From Thermotoga sp. KOL6 (GTDB lineage: Bacteria > Thermotogota > Thermotogae > Thermotogales > Thermotogaceae), in NCBI RefSeq assembly GCF_002866025.1, contig NZ_LNDE01000004.1:1-64000 (forward strand): 64,000 nt of DNA, written 5' to 3'. Position 1 is the first letter of the stretch; each line of letters starts with the position of its first letter. The notes below the pieces were generated by a model, which had not been told where the DNA came from, did no database searches, and was given only the letters and a program-made list of their open reading frames with translations. Below, piece by piece: positions 8,686-18,153 of this stretch. The translations under genes and the position numbers were made by a program.

Positions 8686-9311
8686 AAAAGATATTGGTCG
8701 TTGCCGCTCACAGTGACGATCCGATCATTGGTATGGGTGGCACCATTAAAAGAATGCGAGAAGCAGGTTTTGAAGTATGGGTACTGAGTATTTGTGGCGA
8801 CAGAATAAAAGGTTTCGAAGAAGCGGTGAGATTTTTAGGGGGGAATCCATTGAATTTTGATTTTTCTTACTCAAACATCGACGAAAAGGTTTTAGCTGAA
8901 AATCTAACCGATTTGATGAAAAGGTTAAATCCAGATATTGTCTTTACCCATTGGATTAAAGAGATTCTGTTTGATCATCAACTGGTTTCGGAGATTACTT
9001 TGAAATTGGCCAGAAGAAAAGAAAAAGAGATTTTCGCTTTTGAGATACCAGCGTCTAGTTTGGATTTTTCTTTTGACATAGCAGTGGATATTACGGAATT
9101 TTACGAAGCGAAAAAAGAAGCCATAGAGATGATGAAAGGAGCTTTTCAAACTCGTGTGTTCGAAGAAGAAATTCTGCCTTCAGTTATCTACACCTCTGGA
9201 TTCAGGGGAATACAAGTCGGATGCAAATTTGCCGAAGTTTTCAAACATTTTGGAAGTCGTTTCCCTTTGTCTCCTTACAGTAGGAAACTTTTTGATATTT
9301 CAAGACTTTGA
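8682..9311 (+). CDS. PIG-L/LmbE-family deacetylase
   Basis: 209 residues. The zinc-binding N-terminal motif is present in variant form as AAHSDDPIIGMGGT (usually AHPDDE..GGT), and later family positions THWIKE near residue 88 and DHQLVSEIT near 97 supply further candidate ligands. Members remove N-acetyl groups from sugars such as GlcNAc-inositol, bacillithiol precursors or chitobiose. The ATGA overlap with lacI and the transporter downstream suggest it acts on the imported compound or a derivative of it. The Pro-to-Ser and Glu-to-Pro changes in the first motif leave activity open, although the His and both Asp residues are kept. Confidence 0.8.
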   Translation: MKKILVVAAHSDDPIIGMGGTIKRMREAGFEVWVLSICGDRIKGFEEAVRFLGGNPLNFDFSYSNIDEKVLAENLTDLMKRLNPDIVFTHWIKEILFDHQLVSEITLKLARRKEKEIFAFEIPASSLDFSFDIAVDITEFYEAKKEAIEMMKGAFQTRVFEEEILPSVIYTSGFRGIQVGCKFAEVFKHFGSRFPLSPYSRKLFDISRL

Positions 9312-9329
9312 CAATCTGGAGGGATGTTC

Positions 9330-10358
9330 ATGAAAAAGTTAAAAATGGGAGTAATAGGGGCAGGGAAGATTTCTGAAGTACTCCACATACCGAATATCTA
9401 TTTTTCAGAATACGCTGAACTCGTTTCTATAGCTGATCCTAACGAAGAACGATTAAGATACTTCAGAACAAAATATTTCAATTTGAAAACATATAAGAAT
9501 TATGAGGAGATGCTTAAAAACGAGGATGTGGAAGCAGTTGTTGTCGCTGTTCCTAATTCGCTGCATGCCGAAATTTCCCTAAAAGCTTTAAAGTCGGGTA
9601 AGCATGTTTTGGTTGAAAAGCCAATGGCAACGAGTTCGAAGGAAGCAATGAAAATGATTGATACTGCTAAGGACCATAAAAAAGTTCTTATGGTGAATCA
9701 TTCTCAGCGTTTCTTTCCACATCACCAAAAGGCAAAGGAAATTATAGAAGCTGGACTAATAGGTGAAGTACGTGTTGTAAAAACAATGTTTAGTCACTCT
9801 GGCCCTGAGAATTGGTCGCCAAATGCTTCCTGGTTTTTTCAAAAAGAAAAGGCATTTTTTGGAGTTTTAGGAGATCTGGGTGTCCACAAGATAGATCTTA
9901 TAAGATATCTCACCAATTTAGATTTCACAAAATGTTTTGCTCAAATGGCAAGACTGGAGAAAGCAGGAAATGTTGAAGATACAGCAAGTGCTATTCTAGA
10001 GCTTTCTAATGGTGGTATAGCAACTCTGGATGTTAACTGGATAACGAAAGGATTGGAAGAAAATTACATAGTAGTGTACGGTGATAAAGGAACTTTAAAG
10101 GTTGGTCAAACTGATCCCACGAAAATAGATATATACATTTCTAAACCTGTGAGCTTCCATGGAGAAATCAAACTGAAACCTCTTTTTACCAATGAGGATC
10201 CTTATTGGAAACTTCCGGTGATAGACCATTTTGCAAAAGTTTGTTTGGGAATGGAAGAACCAATTGTCAAGCCAGAAGATGGTTATATTGCGATAAAAGT
10301 AATTGAGAGGCTGATAGAATCTTCGGAAAAAGGGAGGCTTGTACATATTGAGGAGTGA
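9330..10358 (+). CDS. Gfo/Idh/MocA-family NAD(P)-dependent oxidoreductase
   Basis: About 342 residues. The N-terminal Rossmann domain starts with MGVIGAGKISEVLHIP; VEKPMA near residue 96 carries the catalytic Lys of the E-K-P motif. The C-terminal domain has GVLGDLGVHKIDLIRYL near residues 172-188, with the conserved Asp and His. Such enzymes oxidise or reduce sugars and inositols at a ring or carbonyl position. An ATG at 9324 is also in frame, but GGAGGG ends at 9323, so 9330 has the proper spacing. It lies in the operon between the deacetylase and the transporter. The substrate is unknown. Confidence 0.9.
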   Translation: MKKLKMGVIGAGKISEVLHIPNIYFSEYAELVSIADPNEERLRYFRTKYFNLKTYKNYEEMLKNEDVEAVVVAVPNSLHAEISLKALKSGKHVLVEKPMATSSKEAMKMIDTAKDHKKVLMVNHSQRFFPHHQKAKEIIEAGLIGEVRVVKTMFSHSGPENWSPNASWFFQKEKAFFGVLGDLGVHKIDLIRYLTNLDFTKCFAQMARLEKAGNVEDTASAILELSNGGIATLDVNWITKGLEENYIVVYGDKGTLKVGQTDPTKIDIYISKPVSFHGEIKLKPLFTNEDPYWKLPVIDHFAKVCLGMEEPIVKPEDGYIAIKVIERLIESSEKGRLVHIEE

Positions 10359-11844
10359 ACCCATACTGAAAGGAATAGGAATCTGTAAGGATTTCTCCGG
10401 GGTGAGGGTGTTACACAATATTGATATCGAGATTTTTCCCAAGAAAGTTTATGGTCTAGTTGGTGAAAATGGTGCCGGTAAGAGTACTCTGATGAAAATC
10501 CTATCGGGTTTCCTTCAACCCACCGAGGGGAGGATATTTGTCGATGGTAATGAGGAAAAACTCTCACCTTTAAAAGCTAGAGATAAGGGAATAATTCTGG
10601 TACCTCAAGAGTTGAATTTGGTTGATACATTACATGTATACGAAAACATATTTCTTGGTGAGGAAATAACAAAAGGAGTTTTTCTCGATAAGAGAAAAAT
10701 GGTGTCGGCAGCGAATGAGACTCTCAAAGAAATAGGGCTGGATATTTCTTCAGAAGAATTGGTTCAGAATCTTTCGCCTGCACAGAAGCAAATGATAGAG
10801 ATTGCGAAGGCACTGGTGAAGAAAGCCAGGGTACTCATATTTGATGAACCTACCTCTTCTTTAACTGATGAAGAGGTAGAGAGACTCTTTGAAGTCATAA
10901 AGAAGCTTAAAGAAAACGGTTTATCAATAATTTTTATTTCTCACCGATTAAAAGAAGTTTTGAGAATAGCAGATGAATTGATTGTTCTTCGAGACGGGAA
11001 GAAGGTTTTTCAAGGGCCGAACATAGACTTATCAGAAAAATCAGTTGCGGAAATGATGGTAGGTCGGACTTTGGAGAAAATGTTCCCAACGAAAAGTTCA
11101 CCGGGCACTGGAAAAATACTAGAGGTAAAAGGATTATCCACAAAAGACGGATCTGTGAAAAATGCATCTTTCAATGTTTTTGAAGGAGAAATAGTGGGTT
11201 TTTACGGATTGGTTGGTTCAGGGCGGACAGAGCTTATGGAAGCTTTGATAGGTTTGAGGGAGATTAGGAATGGGGAGATTGTTTTCCAGGGTAGGAAAGT
11301 GAGAATAGAATCACCTGATGTTGCAAAAAGGTTAGGTATAGTCTATCTTCCTGAAGATAGGAAAACTGGAGGAATAATACCAACTTTTGAAGCTTTTAAA
11401 AATACCACGCTGATGTCTCTAAAAAAACATATAAATAAGGGATTAATAAACGCTAAGAGTGAACTATCAACCTTCGGGCGATATATTGAAGAGTTTGATA
11501 TTCGTGTTAGAAGTCCCTTTCAGTTGATAACAACGTTAAGTGGAGGCAATCAACAGAAGGTGGTTATTTCAAAGCTGGTTGAAACAAAAGCAAAAATTTT
11601 GATATTTGATGAACCTACCAAAGGGGTTGATGTTAATGCTAAACATCAAATATACGAGATCATGAGACGATTGGTCGAAAGAGATGGAGTATCCATAATA
11701 ATGGTTTCTTCAGAGTTACCGGAGATCATAGGTATGTGTAATCGATGCTATGTAATGAGATCAGGAGAAATTGTTGCATGTTTAGAAGAAAAAGATCTCA
11801 CCGAGAACAATATTATATATCACGCTACAGGGGTATCGGTTTGA
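10348..11844 (+). CDS. Sugar ABC transporter ATP-binding protein (RbsA/XylG type, two ATPase domains)
   Basis: About 498 residues with tandem nucleotide-binding domains. The first has Walker A GENGAGKST, signature LSPAQKQ (variant) and Walker B ILIFDEPTSSL; the second has a degenerate P-loop GLVGSGRTEL, signature LSGGNQQK and Walker B ILIFDEPTKGVD. This asymmetry is standard for the family. The gene overlaps the end of the oxidoreductase gene. TTG 10348, ten bases after AGGGAGG, is the most likely start; TTG 10339 is also possible. With the next two genes it forms a complete CUT2-type monosaccharide importer. Confidence 0.92.
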   Translation: MRSEPILKGIGICKDFSGVRVLHNIDIEIFPKKVYGLVGENGAGKSTLMKILSGFLQPTEGRIFVDGNEEKLSPLKARDKGIILVPQELNLVDTLHVYENIFLGEEITKGVFLDKRKMVSAANETLKEIGLDISSEELVQNLSPAQKQMIEIAKALVKKARVLIFDEPTSSLTDEEVERLFEVIKKLKENGLSIIFISHRLKEVLRIADELIVLRDGKKVFQGPNIDLSEKSVAEMMVGRTLEKMFPTKSSPGTGKILEVKGLSTKDGSVKNASFNVFEGEIVGFYGLVGSGRTELMEALIGLREIRNGEIVFQGRKVRIESPDVAKRLGIVYLPEDRKTGGIIPTFEAFKNTTLMSLKKHINKGLINAKSELSTFGRYIEEFDIRVRSPFQLITTLSGGNQQKVVISKLVETKAKILIFDEPTKGVDVNAKHQIYEIMRRLVERDGVSIIMVSSELPEIIGMCNRCYVMRSGEIVACLEEKDLTENNIIYHATGVSV

Positions 11845-11853
11845 AAGGAGGGG

Positions 11854-12792
11854 ATGAAGATTAAACTGCTTTCGAAATTTGGAATAGTTTTCGTTTTAAT
11901 TGGTTTGGTTGTCGTCTCAGGAATTCTTAGTCCGTCCTTCCTTAAAGTAAGGAACATTTTGAATATATTCTGGCAAACCTCTTATGTAGGAATATTAGCC
12001 ATAGGTATGACTTTTGTTTTGATATCGGGAGGAATAGATTTATCTGTTGGTTCTATGGTTGCACTTGTAGGAGCCTTTGCCATAGAAACAGTGAACAGGT
12101 TTGGGGATAGCCTGTTCAGCGTTTTCGTTGCAATACTTTTAGCTTATGGATTGGGAGCACTCCTAGGAACAGGTATGGGGATTCTGATAACAAAAGGGAA
12201 AATACCTGCATTCGTTGTTACACTCGGTGGAATGGCGATCTACAGATCTCTAGTGCTGCACTTTGCAAACGGTGGAGTATACATGAGTAACTCCCTAAAA
12301 TATTCCAGTTTTGGAATGGCTTTTTTTCTGGGAATGCCTATACCAATGATTGTCTTTATCGTCTACGCAATAGTCGCTCATATTGTTCTCGAGAAAACCA
12401 AATTCGGGCGTTATGTGTTTGCAGTGGGTGCCAATGAAACAGCAGCCGTGTATTCCGCTATAAAAGTGGACAAAATAAGAACCCTAACGTACACAATAAG
12501 TGGAATTTCTGTTGCCACTTCCGCGGTTTTGCTCTCATCAATGATGGGTTCCGTAAGTTCTTCATCGACTGGGATGAATTTTGAGTTGGATGCTATAGCT
12601 GCGGCTGTAATAGGTGGTACGAGTCTTAGTGGAGGGAAGGGGAGTGTTATAGGTACTTTTCTAGGAGCTTTGATATTAGGAGTCATAAACAACATGTTGG
12701 TAATGCTCAACGTAGCGGTTTATTTACAAGGAATGGTGAAAGGTTTGATAATAATAGGAGCGGTTTTGATGCAAAATCTTCGAAGAGAATAA
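11854..12792 (+). CDS. Sugar ABC transporter permease (RbsC type)
   Basis: 312 residues with eight to ten predicted membrane helices. The family stretches [18 protein letters not shown] near residues 51-68 and [16 protein letters not shown] near 257-272 (the coupling region to the ATPase) are both clear. It pairs with the preceding ATPase and the following binding protein. AAAGGAGGGG stands very close to the ATG (2-3 bases), a tighter spacing than usual here, but no better start is available. Confidence 0.92.
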   Translation: MKIKLLSKFGIVFVLIGLVVVSGILSPSFLKVRNILNIFWQTSYVGILAIGMTFVLISGGIDLSVGSMVALVGAFAIETVNRFGDSLFSVFVAILLAYGLGALLGTGMGILITKGKIPAFVVTLGGMAIYRSLVLHFANGGVYMSNSLKYSSFGMAFFLGMPIPMIVFIVYAIVAHIVLEKTKFGRYVFAVGANETAAVYSAIKVDKIRTLTYTISGISVATSAVLLSSMMGSVSSSSTGMNFELDAIAAAVIGGTSLSGGKGSVIGTFLGALILGVINNMLVMLNVAVYLQGMVKGLIIIGAVLMQNLRRE

Positions 12793-12839
12793 TGGGGGGA
12801 TAATAAATTCCATACTTAACTTTTGGGAGGTGTGTATGT

Positions 12840-13790
12840 ATGAAAAGGTTTATTGTCATGCTCTTAGTGATACTCGGGTTGGTAGGGCTGTTTGCGGAAA
12901 AGTTGAGGATAGGAGTAGCTATTCCGGCAGCTGATCATGGTTGGACAGCAGGGGTTGTATGGTGGGCCAAGTATGCAATCGACCAGTACAAGAACGATCC
13001 AAATGTGGAATTTTATCTTGTCACTGCAAGGGAACCGAGTGAACAAATTGCTCAGGTTCAAGCTCTCTTGACAAAGGGAATAGATGCTCTAGTGATACTC
13101 CCATATGAATCCGCGCCTTTAACACCTATATGTGTTCAAGCGTTTAGAGAAGGAGTATACACAGTTATAGTTGACAGAGGAATAACTTCAGAAGAATACA
13201 ACGTTTATATTGCAGGAGATAACTATATGTACGGATATCTGGCTGGAAAGTACATTGGAGAAAAACTCAACGGTAAAGGAAACGTTGTAATAATTGAAGG
13301 TATACCCTCTGTAATAAATACGGAAAGGGTCAATGCCTTTAAGGATGCACTGAAACTGTATCCGGGAATTAAGATAATAGCTCAACAACCCGGATATTGG
13401 AGTAGGGAAAAAGCGTTCGAAGTTATGCAAAATATACTGACAAAATTCAACGATATAGACGCAGTGTGGACAGGTGACGATGACATGTTACATGGTGTTT
13501 TACTGGCTTTGAAACAAGCTGGATGGAACAAGGACATCGTTCTTGTTGGAGGAGCAGGAGAAAAGAACATAGTGAAAATGATAATGGAAGGACATCCTTG
13601 GATAGAAGTGGATTTCACGTACCCACCCAACATGATAGCCACCGCTATCAATTTGGCTGTGATGGGTTTGAGAGGCGAATCCTTGAACGGTTTCTATCAA
13701 AAAGGAATTCCTAGAAAGATAATACTTTCAACGGAAACAATTACCAAAGAAAATGCAAAAGATTACTACTATCCGGAGTCAGTATTCTGA
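12840..13790 (+). CDS. Sugar ABC transporter periplasmic binding protein
   Basis: 316 residues. A signal peptide (MKRFIVMLLVILGLVGLFA) is followed by a type I periplasmic-binding fold beginning KLRIGVAIPAADHGWTAG. There is no lipobox Cys, so it is probably soluble in the periplasm-like space under the toga. The HGWTAGVVWWAKYAI region and the conserved VDRGI and GAGEKN stretches place it with CUT2 binding proteins, but it is clearly different from the ribose-binding protein encoded nearby on the other strand, so it should take another ligand. GGGAGGTG precedes the ATG. A hairpin follows the gene, which often serves to raise binding-protein mRNA relative to distal genes. Confidence 0.92.
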   Translation: MKRFIVMLLVILGLVGLFAEKLRIGVAIPAADHGWTAGVVWWAKYAIDQYKNDPNVEFYLVTAREPSEQIAQVQALLTKGIDALVILPYESAPLTPICVQAFREGVYTVIVDRGITSEEYNVYIAGDNYMYGYLAGKYIGEKLNGKGNVVIIEGIPSVINTERVNAFKDALKLYPGIKIIAQQPGYWSREKAFEVMQNILTKFNDIDAVWTGDDDMLHGVLLALKQAGWNKDIVLVGGAGEKNIVKMIMEGHPWIEVDFTYPPNMIATAINLAVMGLRGESLNGFYQKGIPRKIILSTETITKENAKDYYYPESVF

Positions 13791-13801
13791 GTTAGTTAAA
13801 G

Positions 13802-13830
13802 AGAGTGGGGGTGTTCCCCACTCTTCGTTT
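13802..13830 (+). terminator. Stem-loop after the binding-protein gene
   Basis: AGAGTGGGG - GTGTT - CCCCACTCT followed by TCGTTTTGTT. The U tract is imperfect, so it may act as a partial terminator or mRNA stabiliser between the transporter and the isomerase gene. Confidence 0.75.
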
Positions 13831-13875
13831 TGTTGGATAACATATGAACCGAAAGTGCAAGGAGAGTGAGTGAGA

Positions 13876-14793
13876 ATGAAAATAGGTTTTCTCACAGTAG
13901 CTTTAGGAACTCTAAGACTAGAAGAGATAGTAGATTGGGCTTCTAGTGTGGGTTTTGAAGCTCTTGAGATTGCTGCATGGCCTTTATCGAACGAGAGAGA
14001 TTTTTCGGCAACAACGATAGATGTTAATACGTTCACAAAGGAAAAAGCAAAAGATTTGAAGGTTTTATTGGAAAAGAAGGGTATGATAATTTCTTCACTT
14101 GCGTATTACGATAACAACTTAGATGTCAACTTGGAGAAAAGGCGTTTCGTAAACGAGCATTTGAAAAAGGTAATCGATGTTGCTAGCTGGTTGGGAGTAG
14201 AGCTTGTGGGAACGTTTGTAGGAAGGGACGTTTCAAAAAACGTTGAAGAAAACATTAAGGAATTCGAGAAAGTTTTTAAGCCATTAATCGGTTATGCCGA
14301 GAGTAAAAATGTGAGGCTGATGATAGAAAATTGCCCTATGGTTGGATGGCAGGAACCTGAGAAAATAGGTAATGTGTTTTATTCTCCACAAATTTGGAGA
14401 GAAATCTTTCGTATAACCCCAGATTCTTTTGGCTTGAATCTTGATCCTTCTCATCTGTATTGGTTGGGAATAGACTATATGAAGGTGATAGAAGAGTTTA
14501 GTAATAGGATTTTTCATGTTCATGCCAAGGATGTGGAAGTAAAGGACGACTTACTTTACAATCAAGGTATATTCGGATATTTTGGGACAAACCTGCATGG
14601 GAAAAGCTGGTGGGAATACAGATTGCCAGGTTTTGGAGAGATAGATTGGTCAGATTTTATCAGATCTTTGAAAAAAGCAGGGTATGACTTTGTTATAAGT
14701 ATAGAGCATGAAGATCCTGTATGGAGTGGTACAGTGGAAAAATCCAAGAAGGGGCTCAGAATGGGGCTGGAATTTTTGAAAGAATTTACATGA
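13876..14793 (+). CDS. Sugar phosphate isomerase/epimerase (xylose isomerase-like TIM barrel)
   Basis: About 305 residues of the AP-endonuclease-2 / xylose isomerase-like fold. Visible family stretches: MKIGFLTVALG at the start, LMIENCPMVGWQ near residues 150-162, GLNLDPSHLYWLGID near 190-204, FHVHAKDVE near 214, PGFGEIDW near 251, and VISIEHEDPVW near 274. The Glu, Asp, His and Glu positions expected to bind the metal are present. It probably rearranges the sugar taken up by the preceding transporter after oxidation by the Gfo/Idh enzyme. ATG 13876 is chosen; GTG 13870, which sits nearer the AAGGAG, is an alternative. Confidence 0.85.
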   Translation: MKIGFLTVALGTLRLEEIVDWASSVGFEALEIAAWPLSNERDFSATTIDVNTFTKEKAKDLKVLLEKKGMIISSLAYYDNNLDVNLEKRRFVNEHLKKVIDVASWLGVELVGTFVGRDVSKNVEENIKEFEKVFKPLIGYAESKNVRLMIENCPMVGWQEPEKIGNVFYSPQIWREIFRITPDSFGLNLDPSHLYWLGIDYMKVIEEFSNRIFHVHAKDVEVKDDLLYNQGIFGYFGTNLHGKSWWEYRLPGFGEIDWSDFIRSLKKAGYDFVISIEHEDPVWSGTVEKSKKGLRMGLEFLKEFT

Positions 14794-14799
14794 AGCGAA

Positions 14800-14826
14800 A
14801 AGCGGGGGATAACCCCCGCTTTCCTT
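14800..14826. terminator. Bidirectional terminator shared by the two sugar loci
   Basis: AAGCGGGGG - ATAA - CCCCCGCTT with A-rich sequence on one side and T-rich sequence on the other, in the 33-base gap between two convergent genes. It can end transcription from both directions. Confidence 0.93.
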
Positions 14827-15714
14827 TTATTCAACATTCTCTTTGGTAACAAGTTTCAGCTCAACTGGGAAGAATACGGTACCGGTGGTGAGATATTCGA
14901 AAGCTTTTGTTACCGCTAATTGTCCCATCAGATATGGTTGTTGTGCAATTGTTGCTTCCATGTCTCCTTTCTTAATTGCTTCGATAGCATCGGGAATAGC
15001 ATCGAAACCAACTACTATTATTTGATCAAGTTTTCCGGCAGCTCTTATGGCTTCGATGGCTCCGAGGGCCATTTCATCGTTCTGTGCGAACACAGCATCG
15101 ATGTCGGGATGTGCTTCCAATATATTTTCCATAACTGTTAGACCTTCTGCTCTGTTGAAATTGGCTGTTTGTTTCGCCACGAGCTCTAAACCGGGATATT
15201 TCGCCAATTCCTCTTCAAATCCTTTCCCTCTGTCTCTCGCAGCGGATGTTCCAGGTATTCCAACAAGTTCTACAACCTTGCCTTTTCCGTTCAAAACCTG
15301 TGCGATATATCTTGCGGCCATTCTTCCTCCCTCGACGTTGTCTGAAGCAATGTGACAAACTACCTTTCCTCCGTTCGAAGCCCTGTCAACGGTTATTACT
15401 GGAATTCCTGCTTCATTTGCACTTTCCACAGCCGTAACTATGGCGTCACTGTCGGTTGGATTGATGATTATCAGATCTACTTTTCTTTGAATCAAATCTT
15501 CAATGTCATTCAGTTGTTTGGCAGGGTTGTCTTGAGCGTCTACCACTATTAGCTCTATCCCCAATTTTTGAGCCGTGTCTAATGCACCGTCTCTCAGAGT
15601 GACAAAGAACGGGTTGTTAAGAGTTGACAAGGACAATCCTATCACAAATTTTGCTCCAAAGATGCTACCAGTCAACAAAATTACCAGAAGCACAATACCG
15701 AGATACCTTTTCAT
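14827..15714 (-). CDS. rbsB: D-ribose ABC transporter periplasmic binding protein
   Basis: 295 residues. A signal peptide (MKRYLGIVLLVILLTGSIFG) precedes a binding fold beginning KFVIGLSLSTLNNPFFVTL. The stretches VDAQDNPAKQLNDIEDLI, ITVDRASNGGKV and FAQNDEMALGAIEA are those of ribose-binding proteins. Last gene of the ribose operon, separated from rbsC by 34 bases, with GGAGGTG before its ATG. Its function in ribose uptake follows from the family and from rbsK and rbsD in the same operon. Confidence 0.95.
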   Translation of the reverse strand: MKRYLGIVLLVILLTGSIFGAKFVIGLSLSTLNNPFFVTLRDGALDTAQKLGIELIVVDAQDNPAKQLNDIEDLIQRKVDLIIINPTDSDAIVTAVESANEAGIPVITVDRASNGGKVVCHIASDNVEGGRMAARYIAQVLNGKGKVVELVGIPGTSAARDRGKGFEEELAKYPGLELVAKQTANFNRAEGLTVMENILEAHPDIDAVFAQNDEMALGAIEAIRAAGKLDQIIVVGFDAIPDAIEAIKKGDMEATIAQQPYLMGQLAVTKAFEYLTTGTVFFPVELKLVTKENVE

Positions 15715-15748
15715 AACAAACCCACCTCCCTCAATAAAAGATTTGGGA

Positions 15749-16672
15749 TTATTTTTCCCTTTCTAAAAGCACTGCCGCGAGTATGATACTTCCTTTTACG
15801 GCTTGCTGATAAAACGGAGATACATTAAGGAGATTAAGCCCATTGTTTATAATCCCCATAATCAGTGCACCGAAAAGAGTTCCCAAAACTGTTCCCTTAC
15901 CACCTGTCAAACTGGCTCCTCCCAACACGACAGCCGCTATGGCGTCGAGTTCATAACCTTGACCAAATATAGGTTGAGCACTATTGAGTCTAGCTGTTAG
16001 GATGATCCCACTTATAGCACTGTACAGTCCACTTATTACGTAGAAAGAAATTTTGTATCTATCTACATTTACACCACTGAGTCTAACTGCTTCCTCGTTC
16101 CCACCAATGGCGTATGCATAAAGTCCCAACTTTGTTTGAGACAGAAGATACCATGTGAGAAAGAAAACACCAAACATGATCAGAACAGGGATAGGTATCG
16201 ACGCGATCTCACCTCTTCCTATGAAAGTGAATGTCCGACTAAACCCAGTTATTGGCATACCGTTTGTATACAAGAGTGTAAAGCTTCTAGCGATTGCCAT
16301 TGTTGCAAGCGTGACAATAAAGGGTTGTAACTTTGCTTTCGCTATTAACAATCCGTTGAACGCACCCAGCATTATTCCTATTCCAAGACTTAGAAGAATT
16401 GCAAGGGGTATAGATCCGATTTGCTTCAATAAGGAAGCGAGAACAACAGCACTAAAAGCGAACACGGAACCCACTGAAAGATCTATACCACCGGAAATGA
16501 TAACGATCGTCATTCCAAAAGCAATAATTGCTTGAATGGAAACTTGCCTTAAAACATTGAGGAAGTTGGAAACAGTAAGAAATCGATCGGACAAGATCGA
16601 TAAAACTGTTACCAAAGCTATGAAACCGATTACAACAGGATAACTTCTTGCGAGATGCCATATTTTTTTCAT
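15749..16672 (-). CDS. rbsC: D-ribose ABC transporter permease
   Basis: 307 residues of hydrophobic helices with the CUT2 permease stretches [18 protein letters not shown] near residues 58-75 and GGASLTGGKGTVLGTLFG near 251-268. It forms the membrane channel with RbsA and RbsB. The ATG overlaps the TGA of rbsA by four bases and GGGGGTG lies upstream. Confidence 0.95.
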   Translation of the reverse strand: MKKIWHLARSYPVVIGFIALVTVLSILSDRFLTVSNFLNVLRQVSIQAIIAFGMTIVIISGGIDLSVGSVFAFSAVVLASLLKQIGSIPLAILLSLGIGIMLGAFNGLLIAKAKLQPFIVTLATMAIARSFTLLYTNGMPITGFSRTFTFIGRGEIASIPIPVLIMFGVFFLTWYLLSQTKLGLYAYAIGGNEEAVRLSGVNVDRYKISFYVISGLYSAISGIILTARLNSAQPIFGQGYELDAIAAVVLGGASLTGGKGTVLGTLFGALIMGIINNGLNLLNVSPFYQQAVKGSIILAAVLLEREK

Positions 16673-18153
16673 TCACTGTACACCCCCATTGCTGCTCTTA
16701 TTATGTTTTCCTGAGTAATTTCTTCTTTTTCAAGCAAGGCTGTCTTCTTTCCTCTGTGCAAAACCATGACACGATCGCAAAGATTCACTATTTCAGGTAA
16801 TTCTGAGGATATAAAAATGATGCCTACACCCTCGTTTGCTAATCGATTTATCAATTTGTATATTTCAACTTTCGATCCCACATCTATACCGCGCGTTGGT
16901 TCCACGAATATGGCCAGACGAGGTTTTTTAAGGAGATATTTTGCTATCACAACTTTCTGCTGGTTTCCGCCCGAAAGATTTTTGACCAACTGTTTTACAG
17001 ATGGCGTTTTGATTTTCAAGTATTCCACGAGTCTCTCACTCATTTCCATTGCCTTCTTCCAGTCGATTTTTACAAAATGCGAAACCAATTCTGTGTTTGG
17101 AAGAATAATGTTTTTCATAACACTCAGTTCTAGAACAAGGCCCATTATCTTTCTGTCCTCCGGTATCATAACGATCCCGTTCTTTAAAGCATCTAGCGGG
17201 GTTTTAAGTTTGGTGATTTTTTCCCCGAAAAGAGCCATTTCTTCAAATCGGGATTCTATAGCTCCGAATAGTCCCAAGGCTAACTCACTTTTTCCACATC
17301 CCACCAAACCTGCTACACCAAAAATTTCTCCTTTCTTAACCGTGAAAGAAAGGGGTTCTACGTGATTTGGAACGGCGAAGTTTTTTACTTGAAAAACTGT
17401 TTCTTCCTCAGGTGTGTTGAACTTTGGGTACATTTCTGTAATGGTTCTTCCTATCATCATTTTGATGATTTCGTTTCTATCAAAATCTTCTATCCTACCG
17501 GTACCTACCTTTTTCCCATCCCTCAATACAGTCACTCTATCAGCTATCTCGAATATTTCTTCAAGTCGATGTGAAATGAATACAATGGAGATTCCTTGCC
17601 CCTTAAGATCACGCATTATTTCAAAGAGTCTCTCCACCTCATGTTCAGTAATGGTTGCGGTAGGCTCGTCCATTATGAGGATTTTTACGTTTCTTGAAAG
17701 AGCTTTTGCTATAGACACAAGTTGCTTTTCAGAAACTCCTAGATTCTCTACCTTATCACTGGGATCTAAATCGAATCCCAATTGTTCGAGCAATTTTTTG
17801 GCTTCTGCAAAGAGTTGCTTTTTAGATACATTCCAGCGCCTTTCTAGACCTAAAAATATATTCTCAGCTACTGTGAGATTTTCACAGAGATGCAATTCTT
17901 GGTATATCATGGCGATTCCTTTGTTTTGAGCGTCCAAGACAGAGGAAAAGAGTGTTTCCTTTCCTTCCAAAAGAATCTTTCCCTCATCTGGTTTGAGAAT
18001 ACCTGCCAATATTTTCATTAAAGTGCTTTTTCCTGCTCCATTTTCTCCAACGAGAGCGTGGATTTCTCCCTTATCCAAGTCGAAGTCTACTCTATCAAGT
18101 GCTATTACACCAGGGAAACGCTTTGTAATATGCTTCATCTCAAGGAGTTTCAA
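16669..18153 (-). CDS. rbsA: D-ribose ABC transporter ATP-binding protein
   Basis: 494 residues with two ATPase domains. The first has GENGAGKST and ILIMDEPTATI; the second has GLVGCGKSEL, the signature LSGGNQQKV and a Walker B with FVEPTRGID. In the second Walker B the usual Asp is replaced (AIFVEPTRG instead of LFDEPT), which is tolerated because the second site is often impaired in this family. The SD GGGGGTG favours the TTG start at 18153, overlapping the TGA of rbsD; ATG 18138 is the alternative. It energises ribose import. Confidence 0.94.
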   Translation of the reverse strand: MKLLEMKHITKRFPGVIALDRVDFDLDKGEIHALVGENGAGKSTLMKILAGILKPDEGKILLEGKETLFSSVLDAQNKGIAMIYQELHLCENLTVAENIFLGLERRWNVSKKQLFAEAKKLLEQLGFDLDPSDKVENLGVSEKQLVSIAKALSRNVKILIMDEPTATITEHEVERLFEIMRDLKGQGISIVFISHRLEEIFEIADRVTVLRDGKKVGTGRIEDFDRNEIIKMMIGRTITEMYPKFNTPEEETVFQVKNFAVPNHVEPLSFTVKKGEIFGVAGLVGCGKSELALGLFGAIESRFEEMALFGEKITKLKTPLDALKNGIVMIPEDRKIMGLVLELSVMKNIILPNTELVSHFVKIDWKKAMEMSERLVEYLKIKTPSVKQLVKNLSGGNQQKVVIAKYLLKKPRLAIFVEPTRGIDVGSKVEIYKLINRLANEGVGIIFISSELPEIVNLCDRVMVLHRGKKTALLEKEEITQENIIRAAMGVYSE

